DNA of 64,000 nt from Methylovulum sp. (GCA_028712695.1 JAQTQZ010000007.1:62001-126000), one strand, 5' to 3'; shown: positions 1-9,986, numbered from the stretch's first letter. Notes: generated by a model not told the origin, from the sequence alone. Made by a program: numbers and translations.

Positions 1-1559
1 CGCAGTCCGGCGACCACATCGGGATGTGGTTTATAAATGATATAAGCGTATGGGTTGGCGTCACGCACCGCTTTTAACAAATCGTAATTTTTGCGGATTG
101 CAGGCGCACCAAAGGCCAACGAAGCATCCGATTCGACTTGGCCAGGCACCAAGATCACGGTATTTTTAACGCAGCCGTCAGGTTCTGGGCGTAGCCAAGC
201 GTGTGTGCCAACATTGTATTTAGTCAGGCCTTCATTGACTAGACGTGTGCGTAGCTGTTTGGCCCGGTCAATAAGCAGGCCATCAAATATGCTATGTTCC
301 AAAAGGTCTTCTAAATCGGAAGTGCGGGTCGCATCGTAATAAATGCCTTGGGTATCAAGCGCCCATGATAGCGGCGCGACCAAATCAGCCCCTAAGCCCA
401 CAGAACGGATAAATCCGTCTTCCAGACGCACACAGTCAGTTGCTTTTTCTAAAGGGGTCTCTGTCCGGCGTCCCCATGCCACCCGCGTGGCATGCTCTGG
501 CAACGCCTCTGTAGGCGCGTCGAACACGACGTGGCTGCCTTGAAAAAAACGCCGGACTATGGGCTTTTTATAGGCGGAGAAGCCATAGGCATAAACAATG
601 GCTGGAAACCGCCCGCGCATGCGCCGTTGTAGGCCCAGCCAAGCGATGAGTTGTTCCGGCCCGCACGGTTGTGCCGTTTCCGGATCGAGGTAACAGGAAA
701 AGGCCACTAAAACGGCGTAAACGAGATTTTCCAGAGCCACGGGCTGGCGTCGTGTGGGCGGCGGGAAGTCATCCTCGGTTAGCCCCCAGCCTGCATAAAA
801 TGGCATGCCAAAAGTGCGCACCCGTTTGCCCCATAACAGGCCTTCAAAACCGGCTGTGGACGTCACACAATAGAGGGCTTGCGCGTGTTCAAGCAACGGT
901 GCAGGATGTACGGGTCCGGTCAGGATTGTTATGCGCGGTTGTGCTGCCTGGCGGGTTAAATCAAAATACCCGCGCCATTTTTCGTGCTGTTTGCCAGGGT
1001 AGTAAGCGATCACAATCTGGCAACCGGGGTTTTCTTGCAAGGCCGCATCAAGCATGCGTTGGAAACAGGCAGCATCGGCCAAGCCTGATGGCACTGATGT
1101 ATCTGTTAGGTCTTGGTCGATGACCAGAACATAAGGCAAGGGCAACGGGTCTTGATAAGTCTGGCAGTGGTTATAACGTGACACCTTGTGATTTTGCCAC
1201 AATGTTATCAACTTGCGGGCCCGGTCATGTTGTGCCGGTAAAGAGGAGGCGGCAATCAATTCTTCCAGGTTGGAAGCACGGCTGGCATCTTCGTGGTTGC
1301 CCAGCGCATCGGCAATAAGCGATAGTGGTGGCTCGGCAGGGTCTAAATTGATGAATCCGTCAGCCAATTGTAGCGGTGAGCCGCCTTGCCAGCGTGCGAA
1401 CACCGATGCCCAGCGGCTCCATACGGCATGATGTGGCAAGCCGCCATACACCACGGGAATACGCCATTGGCGGCTTAATGCCCACAACGTAAGCAATGAA
1501 GGCTTAGATAAAAAAACTTGGCTAATTTGTGCCTTTACCGTTTGCAGCTCAGTATCCAT
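1..1559 (-). CDS. kpsC: KpsC capsular polysaccharide beta-Kdo transferase (3' end beyond window)
   Basis: An open minus-strand frame runs from ATG at 1559 to the window edge, about 519 codons, so the C-terminus is missing. Translation shows two tandem glycosyltransferase halves, as in KpsC. The first half has a segment ending TSTAGFEGLLWGKRVRTFG. The second has the family hallmarks RLEDGFIRSVGLGADL, PLSWALDTQGIYYDATR and ILVPGQVESDASL, then YIIYKPHPDVVAG at the edge. KpsC adds alternating beta-Kdo residues to phosphatidylglycerol on the inner face of the inner membrane, forming the linker on which group 2/3 capsules are built. The ATG directly follows the stop of the upstream glycosyltransferase (TAAATG), suggesting coupled translation. 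KpsC proteins are usually around 670 residues, so roughly three quarters is visible. Confidence 0.9.
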   Translation of the reverse strand, partial: MDTELQTVKAQISQVFLSKPSLLTLWALSRQWRIPVVYGGLPHHAVWSRWASVFARWQGGSPLQLADGFINLDPAEPPLSLIADALGNHEDASRASNLEELIAASSLPAQHDRARKLITLWQNHKVSRYNHCQTYQDPLPLPYVLVIDQDLTDTSVPSGLADAACFQRMLDAALQENPGCQIVIAYYPGKQHEKWRGYFDLTRQAAQPRITILTGPVHPAPLLEHAQALYCVTSTAGFEGLLWGKRVRTFGMPFYAGWGLTEDDFPPPTRRQPVALENLVYAVLVAFSCYLDPETAQPCGPEQLIAWLGLQRRMRGRFPAIVYAYGFSAYKKPIVRRFFQGSHVVFDAPTEALPEHATRVAWGRRTETPLEKATDCVRLEDGFIRSVGLGADLVAPLSWALDTQGIYYDATRTSDLEDLLEHSIFDGLLIDRAKQLRTRLVNEGLTKYNVGTHAWLRPEPDGCVKNTVILVPGQVESDASLAFGAPAIRKNYDLLKAVRDANPYAYIIYKPHPDVVAGL

Positions 1560-2549
1560 TTAGTTATCAAACTTGCGTAAATCGGTATAAACGTGTTGCG
1601 CCTGCACGGTCAGTTCCAACATTTTTGCTTGGGCGTTATGCAGTAGCGTCTGCCAATAGGCGTCATTTTGCGTGAGGCTTAAAATGGCTTGTGCCCATGC
1701 CGCCTGGTCAAGCCCTACGACTAAGCCTTGCTGCTGATGGTTGATAACCGCTGCACACGCCGTGTTAGGGGTATAAATGCCGACGGCGCCACAACGGGTG
1801 ATGTCAAAAAATTTTGTGTATGAGCGGGCGCGGTTAAACGGGATGTCCAATAATGGGTTTAAGCCCACATGCCGCTCCCGCATCGCTAAAAAAGCCTGGT
1901 AAGCAGGCCATTTCAAGGTATGCAACACAGTGACGCGCGGTAATCCCTGATAAAGACGGAACACGTCTTGTTTGCCTATAATCTCAAAAACGGCGTGTTG
2001 GTCTTTATGTAAAACCTCTTCCAGCACCGGACGTAGCCAGCGAATATCGGCTTTATGCGTTGCCACTGAACCATGGTAAAAAATCCGTCGGATGCGCTCA
2101 GGAAAGGGGGTAGGTGTAGGCAAAACCAGCTTAGGCTGCCAATCGGCATATTTATCGGCCAGATAAGGGGTGGAAACCCAGAGCCGGGCATTTTGGCGGC
2201 GCAGCCAGGTATAGCGTGATAACGCCAGACGGACCAGTTTGTTGCGGTAACTGAGCGGCATTTGCGCCGAGGCCGAAAAATCCAGGACATCATCATCCAT
2301 AAAAAAGATCAGGCCGCGTAACTGGTGGCGGGTTGCGGTAATCAATTTTACCCAAGCGGAAGGGATATAGCGGACAAAAATAACTAGGGCTTGGGCCAGT
2401 GCCTCGCGGTTTGGTAAGTCAGCGTGTCTGCAGCGGATGACAGTGTAATTGTCGGCGGAAAAAATGGGCAGGATAAAAAAGTCGGTGGACGGATTAGCTT
2501 GCTCTTCAATCAAAAAAACTGTTTGTTTATGCGGTAAACCAGAAGTCAT
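1560..2549 (-). CDS. putative capsule glycosyltransferase
   Basis: 329 residues with no signal peptide or membrane segment. The C-terminal half looks like a GT-B nucleotide-sugar-binding domain of the GT4/GT1 kind: IFYHGSVATHKADIRWL opens the domain, and YTKFFDITRCGAVGIYT resembles the conserved acceptor/donor loop (K-F-E/D-x3-x-G-x-P in relatives). The N-terminal half has LRGLIFFMDDDVLDF, typical of glycosyltransferases that read a donor list. It sits between rmlA and kpsC, so it probably adds a sugar, perhaps rhamnose, to the capsule repeat. The donor and linkage cannot be read from sequence. It abuts kpsC with no gap. No strong Shine-Dalgarno precedes the ATG. Confidence 0.65.
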   Translation of the reverse strand: MTSGLPHKQTVFLIEEQANPSTDFFILPIFSADNYTVIRCRHADLPNREALAQALVIFVRYIPSAWVKLITATRHQLRGLIFFMDDDVLDFSASAQMPLSYRNKLVRLALSRYTWLRRQNARLWVSTPYLADKYADWQPKLVLPTPTPFPERIRRIFYHGSVATHKADIRWLRPVLEEVLHKDQHAVFEIIGKQDVFRLYQGLPRVTVLHTLKWPAYQAFLAMRERHVGLNPLLDIPFNRARSYTKFFDITRCGAVGIYTPNTACAAVINHQQQGLVVGLDQAAWAQAILSLTQNDAYWQTLLHNAQAKMLELTVQAQHVYTDLRKFDN

Positions 2550-2683
2550 TTTTAGCAGCTGGAACAGAAAAATACCGCTGTTGCTATAACAATTTGGCAG
2601 CCATAACTAGCGGTTAGCATAAGGAGTTGCCGCCCCTGTTGACTTAAAGGGCGGCAGGCAGCGTTTTAAAACATAGCTGTGTA

Positions 2684-3595
2684 TCACAACACCTTATCGT
2701 TCAGTAGGTTATAGAGATATTGCCCATAACCATTTTTAGCCAAGGGCTGCGCCAGTTTGTGCAGCTGCTCGGCATTAATATAGCCTTTACGGTAAGCAAT
2801 CTCTTCCGGGCAGGCGATTTTTAAGCCTTGCCGATGCTCGATGGTTTCAATGAAATTGCTGGCTTCAATCAGGCTTTCATGGGTGCCGGTATCTAGCCAA
2901 GCAAAACCGCGCCCCAAGATTTCCACTGCCAGTTGCTTACGTTCCAGATAGATGCGGTTGACATCGGTGATTTCCAACTCGCCTCGCGGTGATGGCTTAA
3001 GGTTAGTGGCAATATCGATGACATCGTTATCGTAAAAATACAAACCGGTCACCGCATAATTCGATTTTGGTTGGGTTGGTTTTTCTTCCAGCGACGTGGC
3101 ACGGCCTTCGTCATCAAAGGCAACAACACCGTAACGCTCAGGGTCATGGACATGGTAAGCAAATACCGTGGCCCCTTCGGTTCTGGCCATGGCGTGCTCC
3201 AGCTGGACATGCAAATCATGCCCGTAGAAAATATTGTCGCCTAACACTAAGGCGGCTGGCTGGTTGCCAACAAACTCCTTGCCAATGATAAACGCTTGGG
3301 CAAGGCCGTCAGGGCTTGGTTGCACGGCGTACTGGATATTCAGCCCCCAGTCGCTGCCATCGCCTAACAATTGCTCAAAACGGGGTGTGTCTTGCGGCGT
3401 GGAGATAATCAAAATGTCGCGGATACCGGCAAGCATCAGGGTGGCCAGCGGGTAATAAATCATCGGCTTGTCATAAATCGGCAGCAACTGTTTGGAGACG
3501 ACTTTAGTGACCGGATACAAGCGGGTCCCTGAGCCGCCTGCCAGGATGATACCGCGTCTTGAGGGGGTGCTGGTTGTCGATGCTGAAGAAGTCAT
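2684..3595 (-). CDS. rmlA: glucose-1-phosphate thymidylyltransferase RmlA
   Basis: Makes dTDP-glucose from glucose-1-phosphate and dTTP, the first step to dTDP-L-rhamnose. At 303 residues it is slightly longer than usual because of a Ser/Thr-rich extension of about 13 residues before the core [15 protein letters not shown]. The nucleotidyltransferase signature GGSGTRLYP...[12 protein letters not shown] spans residues 20-45. The metal-binding LGDNIFYG motif is near residue 118. [20 protein letters not shown] and [14 protein letters not shown] are typical of the family. A later internal start is possible, but no ATG lies between residue 1 and the core. It is the last rml gene of the order rmlC-B-D-A and precedes the capsule glycosyltransferase. 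Confidence 0.96.
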   Translation of the reverse strand: MTSSASTTSTPSRRGIILAGGSGTRLYPVTKVVSKQLLPIYDKPMIYYPLATLMLAGIRDILIISTPQDTPRFEQLLGDGSDWGLNIQYAVQPSPDGLAQAFIIGKEFVGNQPAALVLGDNIFYGHDLHVQLEHAMARTEGATVFAYHVHDPERYGVVAFDDEGRATSLEEKPTQPKSNYAVTGLYFYDNDVIDIATNLKPSPRGELEITDVNRIYLERKQLAVEILGRGFAWLDTGTHESLIEASNFIETIEHRQGLKIACPEEIAYRKGYINAEQLHKLAQPLAKNGYGQYLYNLLNDKVL

Positions 3596-3631
3596 GGGTT
3601 GTTCCGTTATTTTGCAAGGGTTACTGTGAGG

Positions 3632-4531
3632 TTATTTGTCCAGAATTTCGGCCAACATACGGGTGACGCCGCTTTGCCAAGCAGGCATCGTCAGGTTAAA
3701 CGTGTGTGCCAACTTTTCTGTGGACAGGCGCGAGTTGTTCGGGCGTTTGGCGGGTGTGGGATAGGCACTGGTCGGTATCGCGCCCACATCGGCAGGGTTG
3801 ACTTTAAGCGCAAGCCCCGCATCGGCGGCAAATGCCAGCACTAGCCGGGCAAAGTCGAACCAAGAGGCTTCACCTTGGGCAACCAGATGATACAGGCCGG
3901 ACACCTCTGGCTGTTGTTGGGCGGAACGGATAATGTGGGCGGTGACGTCGGCAATCAAATCGGCGCCCGTTGGCGCGCCGATTTGGTCGTTAATGACATT
4001 CAGGCTGTCACGTTCTTGGGCCAGGCGCAACATAGTCTTGGCGAAATTATTGCCGCGTGCGGCATAAACCCAGCTGGTGCGCAAAATGATATGCTTACAG
4101 CCGGACTGTTGTATCAGCTGCTCGCCTTCCAGTTTGGTCGCGCCATAAACCCCCAAAGGCCCAGTCGCATCCGTTTCCTGCCTAGGTTTGTCGCCACTGC
4201 CGTCAAACACATAATCGGTTGAATAATGGACCAGCCATGCGTTGCAACGGTTAGCCGCCTGCGCCAAAACACCACTGGCCAGGGCGTTGATCGTGCGGGC
4301 CAGTTCCGGCTCGCTTTCGGCTTTGTCCACGGCGGTATGGGCGGCGGCGTTGACTATCACATCGGGCCTGATCAGGTCGATAGTGTCGACCAAACCTTGT
4401 AGGTCGCTCAAATCGCCACATAGGCCATTGCCTGCATGCCGGTCAAGCGCGGCCACTTCACCGAGCGGCGCTAACGCCCGTTGCAGCTCCCAACCGACCT
4501 GGCCGTTTTTGCCGAGCAACAGTATTTTCAT
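3632..4531 (-). CDS. rmlD: dTDP-4-dehydrorhamnose reductase RmlD
   Basis: Reduces dTDP-4-keto-L-rhamnose to dTDP-L-rhamnose with NAD(P)H. The frame is open further upstream, but I chose ATG at 4531 because [13 protein letters not shown] gives the usual N-terminus and the ATG overlaps the rmlB stop as TGATG, a common coupling arrangement. The resulting 299 residues fit the family. The Rossmann motif GxxGxxG is at residues 7-13. HYSTDYVFDGSG and the catalytic YxxxK pair in YGATKLEGEQ follow. RTSWVYAARGNNFAKTML is also characteristic. It lies between rmlB and rmlA. Confidence 0.95.
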   Translation of the reverse strand: MKILLLGKNGQVGWELQRALAPLGEVAALDRHAGNGLCGDLSDLQGLVDTIDLIRPDVIVNAAAHTAVDKAESEPELARTINALASGVLAQAANRCNAWLVHYSTDYVFDGSGDKPRQETDATGPLGVYGATKLEGEQLIQQSGCKHIILRTSWVYAARGNNFAKTMLRLAQERDSLNVINDQIGAPTGADLIADVTAHIIRSAQQQPEVSGLYHLVAQGEASWFDFARLVLAFAADAGLALKVNPADVGAIPTSAYPTPAKRPNNSRLSTEKLAHTFNLTMPAWQSGVTRMLAEILDK

Positions 4532-5604
4532 CAGTCCCGCCCCGCATAATTTTTTTCCACCCAATCGCGGTATGCGCCGGATTGGACATGCGCCACCCAT
4601 TCGGGGTTGTCCAAATACCACTGCACTGTTTTACGGATACCGGTGGCAAACGTTTCCGCAGGTTTCCAGCCTAGCTCCTGCTCTATTTTGCTGGCATCTA
4701 TCGCATAACGGCGGTCATGGCCTGGGCGGTCGGTCACAAACGTGATTTGTTCACGGTAAGATTTGCCATCGGCACGCGGACGGGCTTCATCCAATAAATC
4801 GCAAACTGTATGGACAATATCAATGTTGGCCATTTCATTCCAGCCGCCGATATTATAGGTTTCCCCGACCCTTCCGGCTTCCAGCACCCGGCGGATGCCT
4901 GAGCAATGGTCGGCAACATAAAGCCAGTCGCGGATTTGCTGGCCATCGCCGTAAACCGGCAAGTTTTTGTTAGCTAAGGCGTTGGTAATCAACAGCGGAA
5001 TCAGTTTTTCCGGAAAATGGAACGGGCCGTAGTTATTTGAGCAGTTAGTTGTCAGTACCGGTAAGCCGTAAGTATGGTGATAGGCACGGACTAAATGGTC
5101 GCTGGCGGCCTTGCTCGCGGAATACGGGCTGTTAGGTTCATAGCGGTTAGTTTCACTGAACGCAGGGTCGTCTTTTTTCAGCGAACCGTAAACTTCATCG
5201 GTGGACACATGCAGAAAACGGAACGCGGCCTTATCTTCTGTTGATAGCCCATTCCAATAGCCCCGAGTGGCGTCTAAAAGCCGGAAAGTGCCGACTATAT
5301 TGGTCTGGATAAAATCTTCAGGTGAATGGATGGAGCGGTCAACGTGCGATTCAGCGGCAAAATTGACGACAGCGCAAGGTTGGTGGGTCGCCAGTAATCC
5401 GGTTATCAGTTCCGCATCGCCAATGCTGCCCTTAACGAAGATATGCCGGTTGTCCCCTTCCAGAGAGGTCAGGTTTTCCATGTTACCCGCATAGGTCAGG
5501 TAATCCAGATTGATGACCGTAGCATCAGACTGTGCCAGCCAGCCCATAACGAAATTAGAGCCGATGAAACCAGCGCCGCCTGTCACAAGAATAGTTTTGT
5601 TCAT
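4531..5604 (-). CDS. rmlB: dTDP-glucose 4,6-dehydratase RmlB
   Basis: Extended short-chain dehydrogenase that converts dTDP-glucose to dTDP-4-keto-6-deoxyglucose with bound NAD+. 357 residues, full length. The NAD-binding motif GGAGFIGSN is at residues 9-17. The catalytic segment VSTDEVYGS carries the Thr-Asp-Glu dehydratase triad, and [12 protein letters not shown] carries the Tyr/Lys pair. [17 protein letters not shown] and [14 protein letters not shown] are typical of RmlB. It overlaps rmlD by one base (TGATG) and follows rmlC by 12 bases, so the four genes are probably one transcript. Confidence 0.97.
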   Translation of the reverse strand: MNKTILVTGGAGFIGSNFVMGWLAQSDATVINLDYLTYAGNMENLTSLEGDNRHIFVKGSIGDAELITGLLATHQPCAVVNFAAESHVDRSIHSPEDFIQTNIVGTFRLLDATRGYWNGLSTEDKAAFRFLHVSTDEVYGSLKKDDPAFSETNRYEPNSPYSASKAASDHLVRAYHHTYGLPVLTTNCSNNYGPFHFPEKLIPLLITNALANKNLPVYGDGQQIRDWLYVADHCSGIRRVLEAGRVGETYNIGGWNEMANIDIVHTVCDLLDEARPRADGKSYREQITFVTDRPGHDRRYAIDASKIEQELGWKPAETFATGIRKTVQWYLDNPEWVAHVQSGAYRDWVEKNYAGRD

Positions 5605-5616
5605 AACAATATCGCT

Positions 5617-6168
5617 TTAGTAAGTGGGAAGAAGCGCTTGAGGGAAGTCTGCCAGTTTTATGCCTTGGCTATCTTTTGCGGACAATTCAGGTGCGTCGGT
5701 AGGCCAAGTGATATTAAGGTCAGGATCGTTCCATAGCACGCTGCCTTCGGATTGGGGATTGTATTTGTCCGTACATTTGTAAGCGAATAATGCCATGTCA
5801 GAGGTTACACAAAAGCCATGCGCAAAACCTGCGGGAATAAAAAATTGCCGTTTGTTGTCAGCAGACAGTACGACGCTGGCCCATTTTCCGAAAGTCGGCG
5901 AACCAACACGCACATCGACGGCAACATCGAAAACTTCACCTTGCAAAACGTAAACCAGCTTACCTTGCGGGTTTATCTTTTGAAAATGCAAACCACGCAA
6001 TACGCCTTTTCTGGAAAAGGACACGTTGTCCTGGACAAAGTTATCGGTAGTCACGCTATTGGCATAGCGTTCCTGATTCCAGGTTTCCATAAAAAAACCG
6101 CGCTCATCACCAAAAACCTTTGGTTCAATAATCAAAACACCGGGAAGATCGGTTTTATGAATTTGCAT
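5617..6168 (-). CDS. rmlC: dTDP-4-dehydrorhamnose 3,5-epimerase RmlC
   Basis: Cupin-fold epimerase acting at C3 and C5 of dTDP-4-keto-6-deoxyglucose. 183 residues, the usual length. LRGLHFQK carries the catalytic base His and AGFAHGFCVTSD the second conserved His region. FAYKCTDKYNPQSEGSVLWN holds the active-site Tyr. It is the first gene of the rmlCBDA block. The 174 bases upstream separate it from kpsD and contain a perfect hairpin (6266-6290), so a promoter of its own is possible but no clear -35/-10 was identified. Confidence 0.96.
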   Translation of the reverse strand: MQIHKTDLPGVLIIEPKVFGDERGFFMETWNQERYANSVTTDNFVQDNVSFSRKGVLRGLHFQKINPQGKLVYVLQGEVFDVAVDVRVGSPTFGKWASVVLSADNKRQFFIPAGFAHGFCVTSDMALFAYKCTDKYNPQSEGSVLWNDPDLNITWPTDAPELSAKDSQGIKLADFPQALLPTY

Positions 6169-6265
6169 CGTTTTACCTTCATTATTTAGTTTGGTTATAG
6201 TTTAAAGATGCGCCATTACAACATCTTTAAGTAACCGGTCATAAACCCTTAACATTTTTACGTCT

Positions 6266-6290
6266 GCAAGCCTATAAAAATAAGGCTTGC
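6266..6290. repeat. perfect 8-bp inverted repeat between kpsD and rmlC
   Basis: GCAAGCCT and AGGCTTGC flank a 9-base A/T loop. No T-run follows on either strand, so it is not a classical intrinsic terminator. It could be a processing or attenuation hairpin between the export genes and the rml genes. Confidence 0.4.
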
Positions 6291-6342
6291 TTGTTAAAGG
6301 ACTTTTGCATGGCTACTTAAACAGGCACGCGTGATAGTTTGT

Positions 6343-8199
6343 CTATTTCAAAACCACCCGTGCGCCCAGCGCCATCTGGTAAATCATCGTCGAAACTTCC
6401 TTGAACATCTGACGGTATTTGGGATCGACTTTGGGCAGCACAAGGATTTCGTCGCCGGGGCGGATCTGGGCGCTGGAGAACCAACCGGAGCTTTCTTCGG
6501 TGTCCTCGAAGCTACCGTCACGGTGGGCGATGACGATGCGCGAGGTATCGGCGTTTTGTGTGTAGCCGCCAGCAACTTGGATGTAGTCCTCGACATTCTT
6601 GTCGCTGTCCATGGCGATAGTGTTCGGGAACATCACTTCGCCGCTGACCAGCACTAGGTTGTCAATGGCGGGGATGCGGATGATGTCGCCGCTTTCCAGG
6701 AGCAGCCCCTTGAGGTTATCGGCGTTGGCGAGCATGACTTGGCCGGATGGTACGATGGTTTTGGCGCGGTCGACCCATTGCAGCATCATCGCGGCCTCGG
6801 CAGTGCGCAATTGGGATTCTTCTGCAGTGCCGGAGCGTGCCGTCAGGACGCTAGTCTCCAGATGCTTCAGGGCAATCTGTAACATCTCCTGCTGGCGTGC
6901 TTGGACGCTCAGACGGAACAGCTGCAGGCTGTTTTTGTCAGCGCGTTCAGAATAGTGGATATGTTGCATAAGCGCCCCTAGGCGGGTGCCATACGGGACG
7001 ACATATTCCTGTGAACTGAGGTGTTCTCCCTCGACCCGAACCGTAATGGTGCCAGGCTTCTTATCGGCGGTGAATTCGATATCGTCGCCGTTTTCCAAGT
7101 TGACGTGGGCGGCCTGGCTTAACGGGTAATACTCGACGTTGCGGACGGTGCCTGTATTGCGCGTGACCCGGACATGGGTGGCTTGGGCACTGGGCTTGGC
7201 CACCTTGATGAGGTCGGCGACCGTGCGGGACTGGTCGCTGAACTCAAAGCGTTTGGCATTGCCAGCCAAGCCGTAGACCCGAACCGTATGCTGGCGCGGC
7301 GAGACGAAGATGACATCACCGTCGGCCAGTTGGATTAGCGGCATCCGGCCTTGCAGGATGAAGTCATAGAGGCTGAGCGTGGCGCGGGTGGCGTTGCCGC
7401 GCTTGACCTGGATATTGAGGAACGAACCCCGGTCAAGGTCGATGCCGCCTGCTTGGTCGATGTAGTGCAGCAGGCTGTCCATGCTGGTGCCACTGTAGAG
7501 GCCGGGACGGTTGACGAAACCGCCGACGAATACGCGCACTGGCTGCGCGGCGGCTAGGCTGGCATAGCTGTAGACATTGGCACGGAAGACGCTCCTGACC
7601 CTGGAGTCGACTAGCCGTTGCAGATCTTGGTTGCGCACACCGAGCACTTGGACTGGGCCGACATGGGGGATGAAGATGTTGCCTTTGGGATCGACGGTGA
7701 GCGGGGCGTCGTATTCGAAGGCGCCCCAGAACCGGACTTGGATGTTGTCACCGACAGCGATTGCATAATCGGGGTTGAAGGGGGCCGCCCCGGCGCGGGC
7801 AAAGGCACCGCTGAACAGGTTGGCGCCGAATACATCGCTGTTCAGATTGACGGAATAGTCAAATAGCTGCGGTGTCGGTGGCGCGAGCGTTGGCACTGGG
7901 GCACCGGCGGTGGCACTGGGCGGTGGCGCAGTGATACTCGTCGCTTGGCCAAGGCTGGCAGCTGGTGGTACGGCAGAAACGGGGGGTGCGACATCCGGCG
8001 TGGCGGTGCTGGTGGGCTGGGCTGTAGTCGTGGTGGGCGAGCCGCCTACGCCCATGAAACCCAGCACCTGGCTGACGCCGCTAGGATCTGTGCTGGCCGC
8101 TTGGGCTGCGGGCAGTAGGAACACAAGCAAGCAGAGGATGACGGTCAGCGGTGTGGGTAATAAAGCCAGCAGGTTATGACGTTGGGAAGCATGGGTCAT
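6343..8199 (-). CDS. kpsD: capsule polysaccharide export protein, KpsD/Wza family
   Basis: Secreted or outer-membrane polysaccharide export protein that should link the inner-membrane ABC exporter to the surface. 618 residues. Signal peptide at residues 1-35 ending AAQAAS, with no lipobox Cys, like KpsD rather than lipoprotein Wza. A Pro/Thr/Ala linker covers about residues 50-110. The Poly_export domain begins YAIAVGDNIQVRFWG and contains GNIFIPHVGPVQV. Several SLBB modules follow: VFVGGFVNRPGLY, VRVYGLAGNAKRFEF, ITVRVEGEHLSSQEY and LVLVSGEVMFPNTIAM. It starts 3 bases after the kpsE stop. Base composition is clearly GC-richer than in kpsM. Confidence 0.85.
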   Translation of the reverse strand: MTHASQRHNLLALLPTPLTVILCLLVFLLPAAQAASTDPSGVSQVLGFMGVGGSPTTTTAQPTSTATPDVAPPVSAVPPAASLGQATSITAPPPSATAGAPVPTLAPPTPQLFDYSVNLNSDVFGANLFSGAFARAGAAPFNPDYAIAVGDNIQVRFWGAFEYDAPLTVDPKGNIFIPHVGPVQVLGVRNQDLQRLVDSRVRSVFRANVYSYASLAAAQPVRVFVGGFVNRPGLYSGTSMDSLLHYIDQAGGIDLDRGSFLNIQVKRGNATRATLSLYDFILQGRMPLIQLADGDVIFVSPRQHTVRVYGLAGNAKRFEFSDQSRTVADLIKVAKPSAQATHVRVTRNTGTVRNVEYYPLSQAAHVNLENGDDIEFTADKKPGTITVRVEGEHLSSQEYVVPYGTRLGALMQHIHYSERADKNSLQLFRLSVQARQQEMLQIALKHLETSVLTARSGTAEESQLRTAEAAMMLQWVDRAKTIVPSGQVMLANADNLKGLLLESGDIIRIPAIDNLVLVSGEVMFPNTIAMDSDKNVEDYIQVAGGYTQNADTSRIVIAHRDGSFEDTEESSGWFSSAQIRPGDEILVLPKVDPKYRQMFKEVSTMIYQMALGARVVLK

Positions 8200-8202
8200 G
8201 GG

Positions 8203-9324
8203 TCAGTCCTTGTGGTCGCGGATGATGGCGGCAAGCAGTTGGAGGATGCCGGCGGTGAGCAGGATGACTATTAGGGACACCGTACTGTTGTAGAACCGGC
8301 GTGGCTCCAAGGCATATTCAGGTAAAGTGGGGGTCTGCAAAATGGACATTTTTTTTAGTGTACGGGAGGCTTCAAAGCGGCCTTTTTCCAAGGCAACCAA
8401 CGCGGTTTTGTAAATGTCTTGGGTGAATTCGGCGTTCATTTTCAGGCGTTGATATTCTTCGACTGTGCGGTTCAGGGTTTTGCTCGAGGTTGACGTCAGG
8501 CGGGCTTTTTCGCGGGCGATTTGTTTTTCGACCGCACTGATTTGCAAGTTGAGTTCAGAGATATTCGCGCTATCGGGCATCAGGTAGCCGAGCATTGCGG
8601 CGCGGGTGGTTTGTAGGTCGGTCAGCTTGGCTTCCAGGCTGTTGACAATGCCCGCCACGTTTTCCGTGGTGGCTTCCGGGGAGACCATGCCGTACTTATT
8701 TTGGAAGTTGAGCATCGCCTGCCGCGCGGTCATGGTGTCGGCCCTGATCTGCTCGATTTCCTGCTTGAGAAAGTCCACTTGTTCTTGAGCCAGCTCGTGC
8801 GCGAGCTTGTTCATAAAGCGCTCGCCCTCGGCGACCAGCGTGGCGGTGATGGCGTGCGCCATTTTTGCATCATAGGCTTGGGCGTTGATGACCAGCACCC
8901 CCGCGTATTCATCAAATTCGATGCTGACACGCGACAGGTAGTAATCATAAAATTTTTCCAGTGACACGTCATCAAACCACATGCGCGACAGCACATCGTG
9001 CGCCTTGTCGCTGTAATGCGCACGTAGACCCAGCTTGGCATCGAGTTTTTTCAGCATATCGACCGACAGCAGGTAATCGCGCAGCAGCAGCTGGTCGGTG
9101 CGGTTGCCGCTGTTGGAGTTGCCCAGTAGGCTGCTTAGATCCATAGTCTGGCCGCTGGTGATGTCGGTGCTCTGGATGATGGCATGGGCCTGGGAAATGT
9201 AGCGGTCTGAAGCAATGACAGTCCAATACAGTACGCTCAGTAGTGCGAGCACCGCAGCACTACCTAGGATCGGGCGGCGTCGCAGGCCGGGACGATTGGC
9301 CTTGGGTTTACTTGGTGTGTTCAT
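8203..9324 (-). CDS. kpsE: capsule export inner-membrane protein KpsE/CtrB
   Basis: Polysaccharide co-polymerase (PCP-3) family: a periplasmic adaptor anchored at both ends in the inner membrane, joining KpsMT to KpsD. 373 residues. First membrane segment at about residues 20-40 (GSAAVLALLSVLYWTVIAS) followed by DRYISQA, the family entry motif. Long alpha-helical coiled-coil centre (QEQVDFLKQEIEQIRADTMT region, then LEAKLTDLQTTRAAM). Second membrane segment near residues 345-365 after LEPRRFYNS, the typical PxP-like exit. Its start overlaps the kpsT stop by 4 bases (ATGA). Confidence 0.88.
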   Translation of the reverse strand: MNTPSKPKANRPGLRRRPILGSAAVLALLSVLYWTVIASDRYISQAHAIIQSTDITSGQTMDLSSLLGNSNSGNRTDQLLLRDYLLSVDMLKKLDAKLGLRAHYSDKAHDVLSRMWFDDVSLEKFYDYYLSRVSIEFDEYAGVLVINAQAYDAKMAHAITATLVAEGERFMNKLAHELAQEQVDFLKQEIEQIRADTMTARQAMLNFQNKYGMVSPEATTENVAGIVNSLEAKLTDLQTTRAAMLGYLMPDSANISELNLQISAVEKQIAREKARLTSTSSKTLNRTVEEYQRLKMNAEFTQDIYKTALVALEKGRFEASRTLKKMSILQTPTLPEYALEPRRFYNSTVSLIVILLTAGILQLLAAIIRDHKD

Positions 9325-9986
9325 TTGGGTAGGGTGTCTTTGTAGGCTTTGAGGGCGTCGTTGATGTCATCGAACCAATGTGCAGTACCGTCGTTGAGCC
9401 AGATGCCGGCCGTGCAAAACTGCTTCAAGGTGCCTTCGCCGTGCGAAACCATAATGAGGCTGGCATGGTCGGCTAGGTTTTTAAAGGCGTCTTGGGCTTT
9501 TTTCTTAAAAGCCGCATCACCTGTTGAGGTCACTTCGTCAGAGATGTAAACATCGAAGTCAAAGGCTAATGACAATCCGAACTGCAACCGGGATTTCATC
9601 CCTGAAGAGTAGGTCTTGATAGGTTCATCAAAAGATCCACCTAGTTCTGCAAAGTCTTGGATATATGCGATACGGTCATCCATATCGGCTTCGTGTCCGT
9701 GAATGCGGCAGACAAATTTTGCATTTTGTCGGCCTGTCAGCGACATTTGCAAGCCACCGCCAAAACCCATAGGCCAAGATACGCGGCAACGCCGTTCGAC
9801 ATACCCGCGATTGGGTTGGTCAACGCCGCCAATTAGCCGGAGCAAGGTCGATTTTCCTGCCCCATTACGTCCTACTAGACCAACGCTGACTCTGGGGGGA
9901 ATAACAAATGACACGCCTTGCAATATCCATTTGCTCGGCCCGTGATCGGTTTGGTAACGTTTATATATATCGTCGACAATAATCAT
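9321..9986 (-). CDS. kpsT: capsule export ABC transporter ATPase KpsT
   Basis: ATP-binding subunit that powers capsule export with KpsM. 221 residues, the normal size. Walker A GRNGAGKST at residues 39-47. The signature region TYSSGMKSRLQFGLSLAFD is followed by Walker B DVYISDEVTSTGD. The SSGM variant of the ABC signature is typical of KpsT/CtrD/BexA ATPases. The switch His is in MVSHGEGTLKQFC. It overlaps kpsM and kpsE by 4 bases each, a tightly coupled kpsMTE order. Confidence 0.94.
   Translation of the reverse strand: MIIVDDIYKRYQTDHGPSKWILQGVSFVIPPRVSVGLVGRNGAGKSTLLRLIGGVDQPNRGYVERRCRVSWPMGFGGGLQMSLTGRQNAKFVCRIHGHEADMDDRIAYIQDFAELGGSFDEPIKTYSSGMKSRLQFGLSLAFDFDVYISDEVTSTGDAAFKKKAQDAFKNLADHASLIMVSHGEGTLKQFCTAGIWLNDGTAHWFDDINDALKAYKDTLPK

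Noticed and set aside
4532-4621. 30-residue N-terminal extension of rmlD
   Set aside because: It overlaps rmlB in another frame; [13 protein letters not shown] with the TGATG overlap is the family start.
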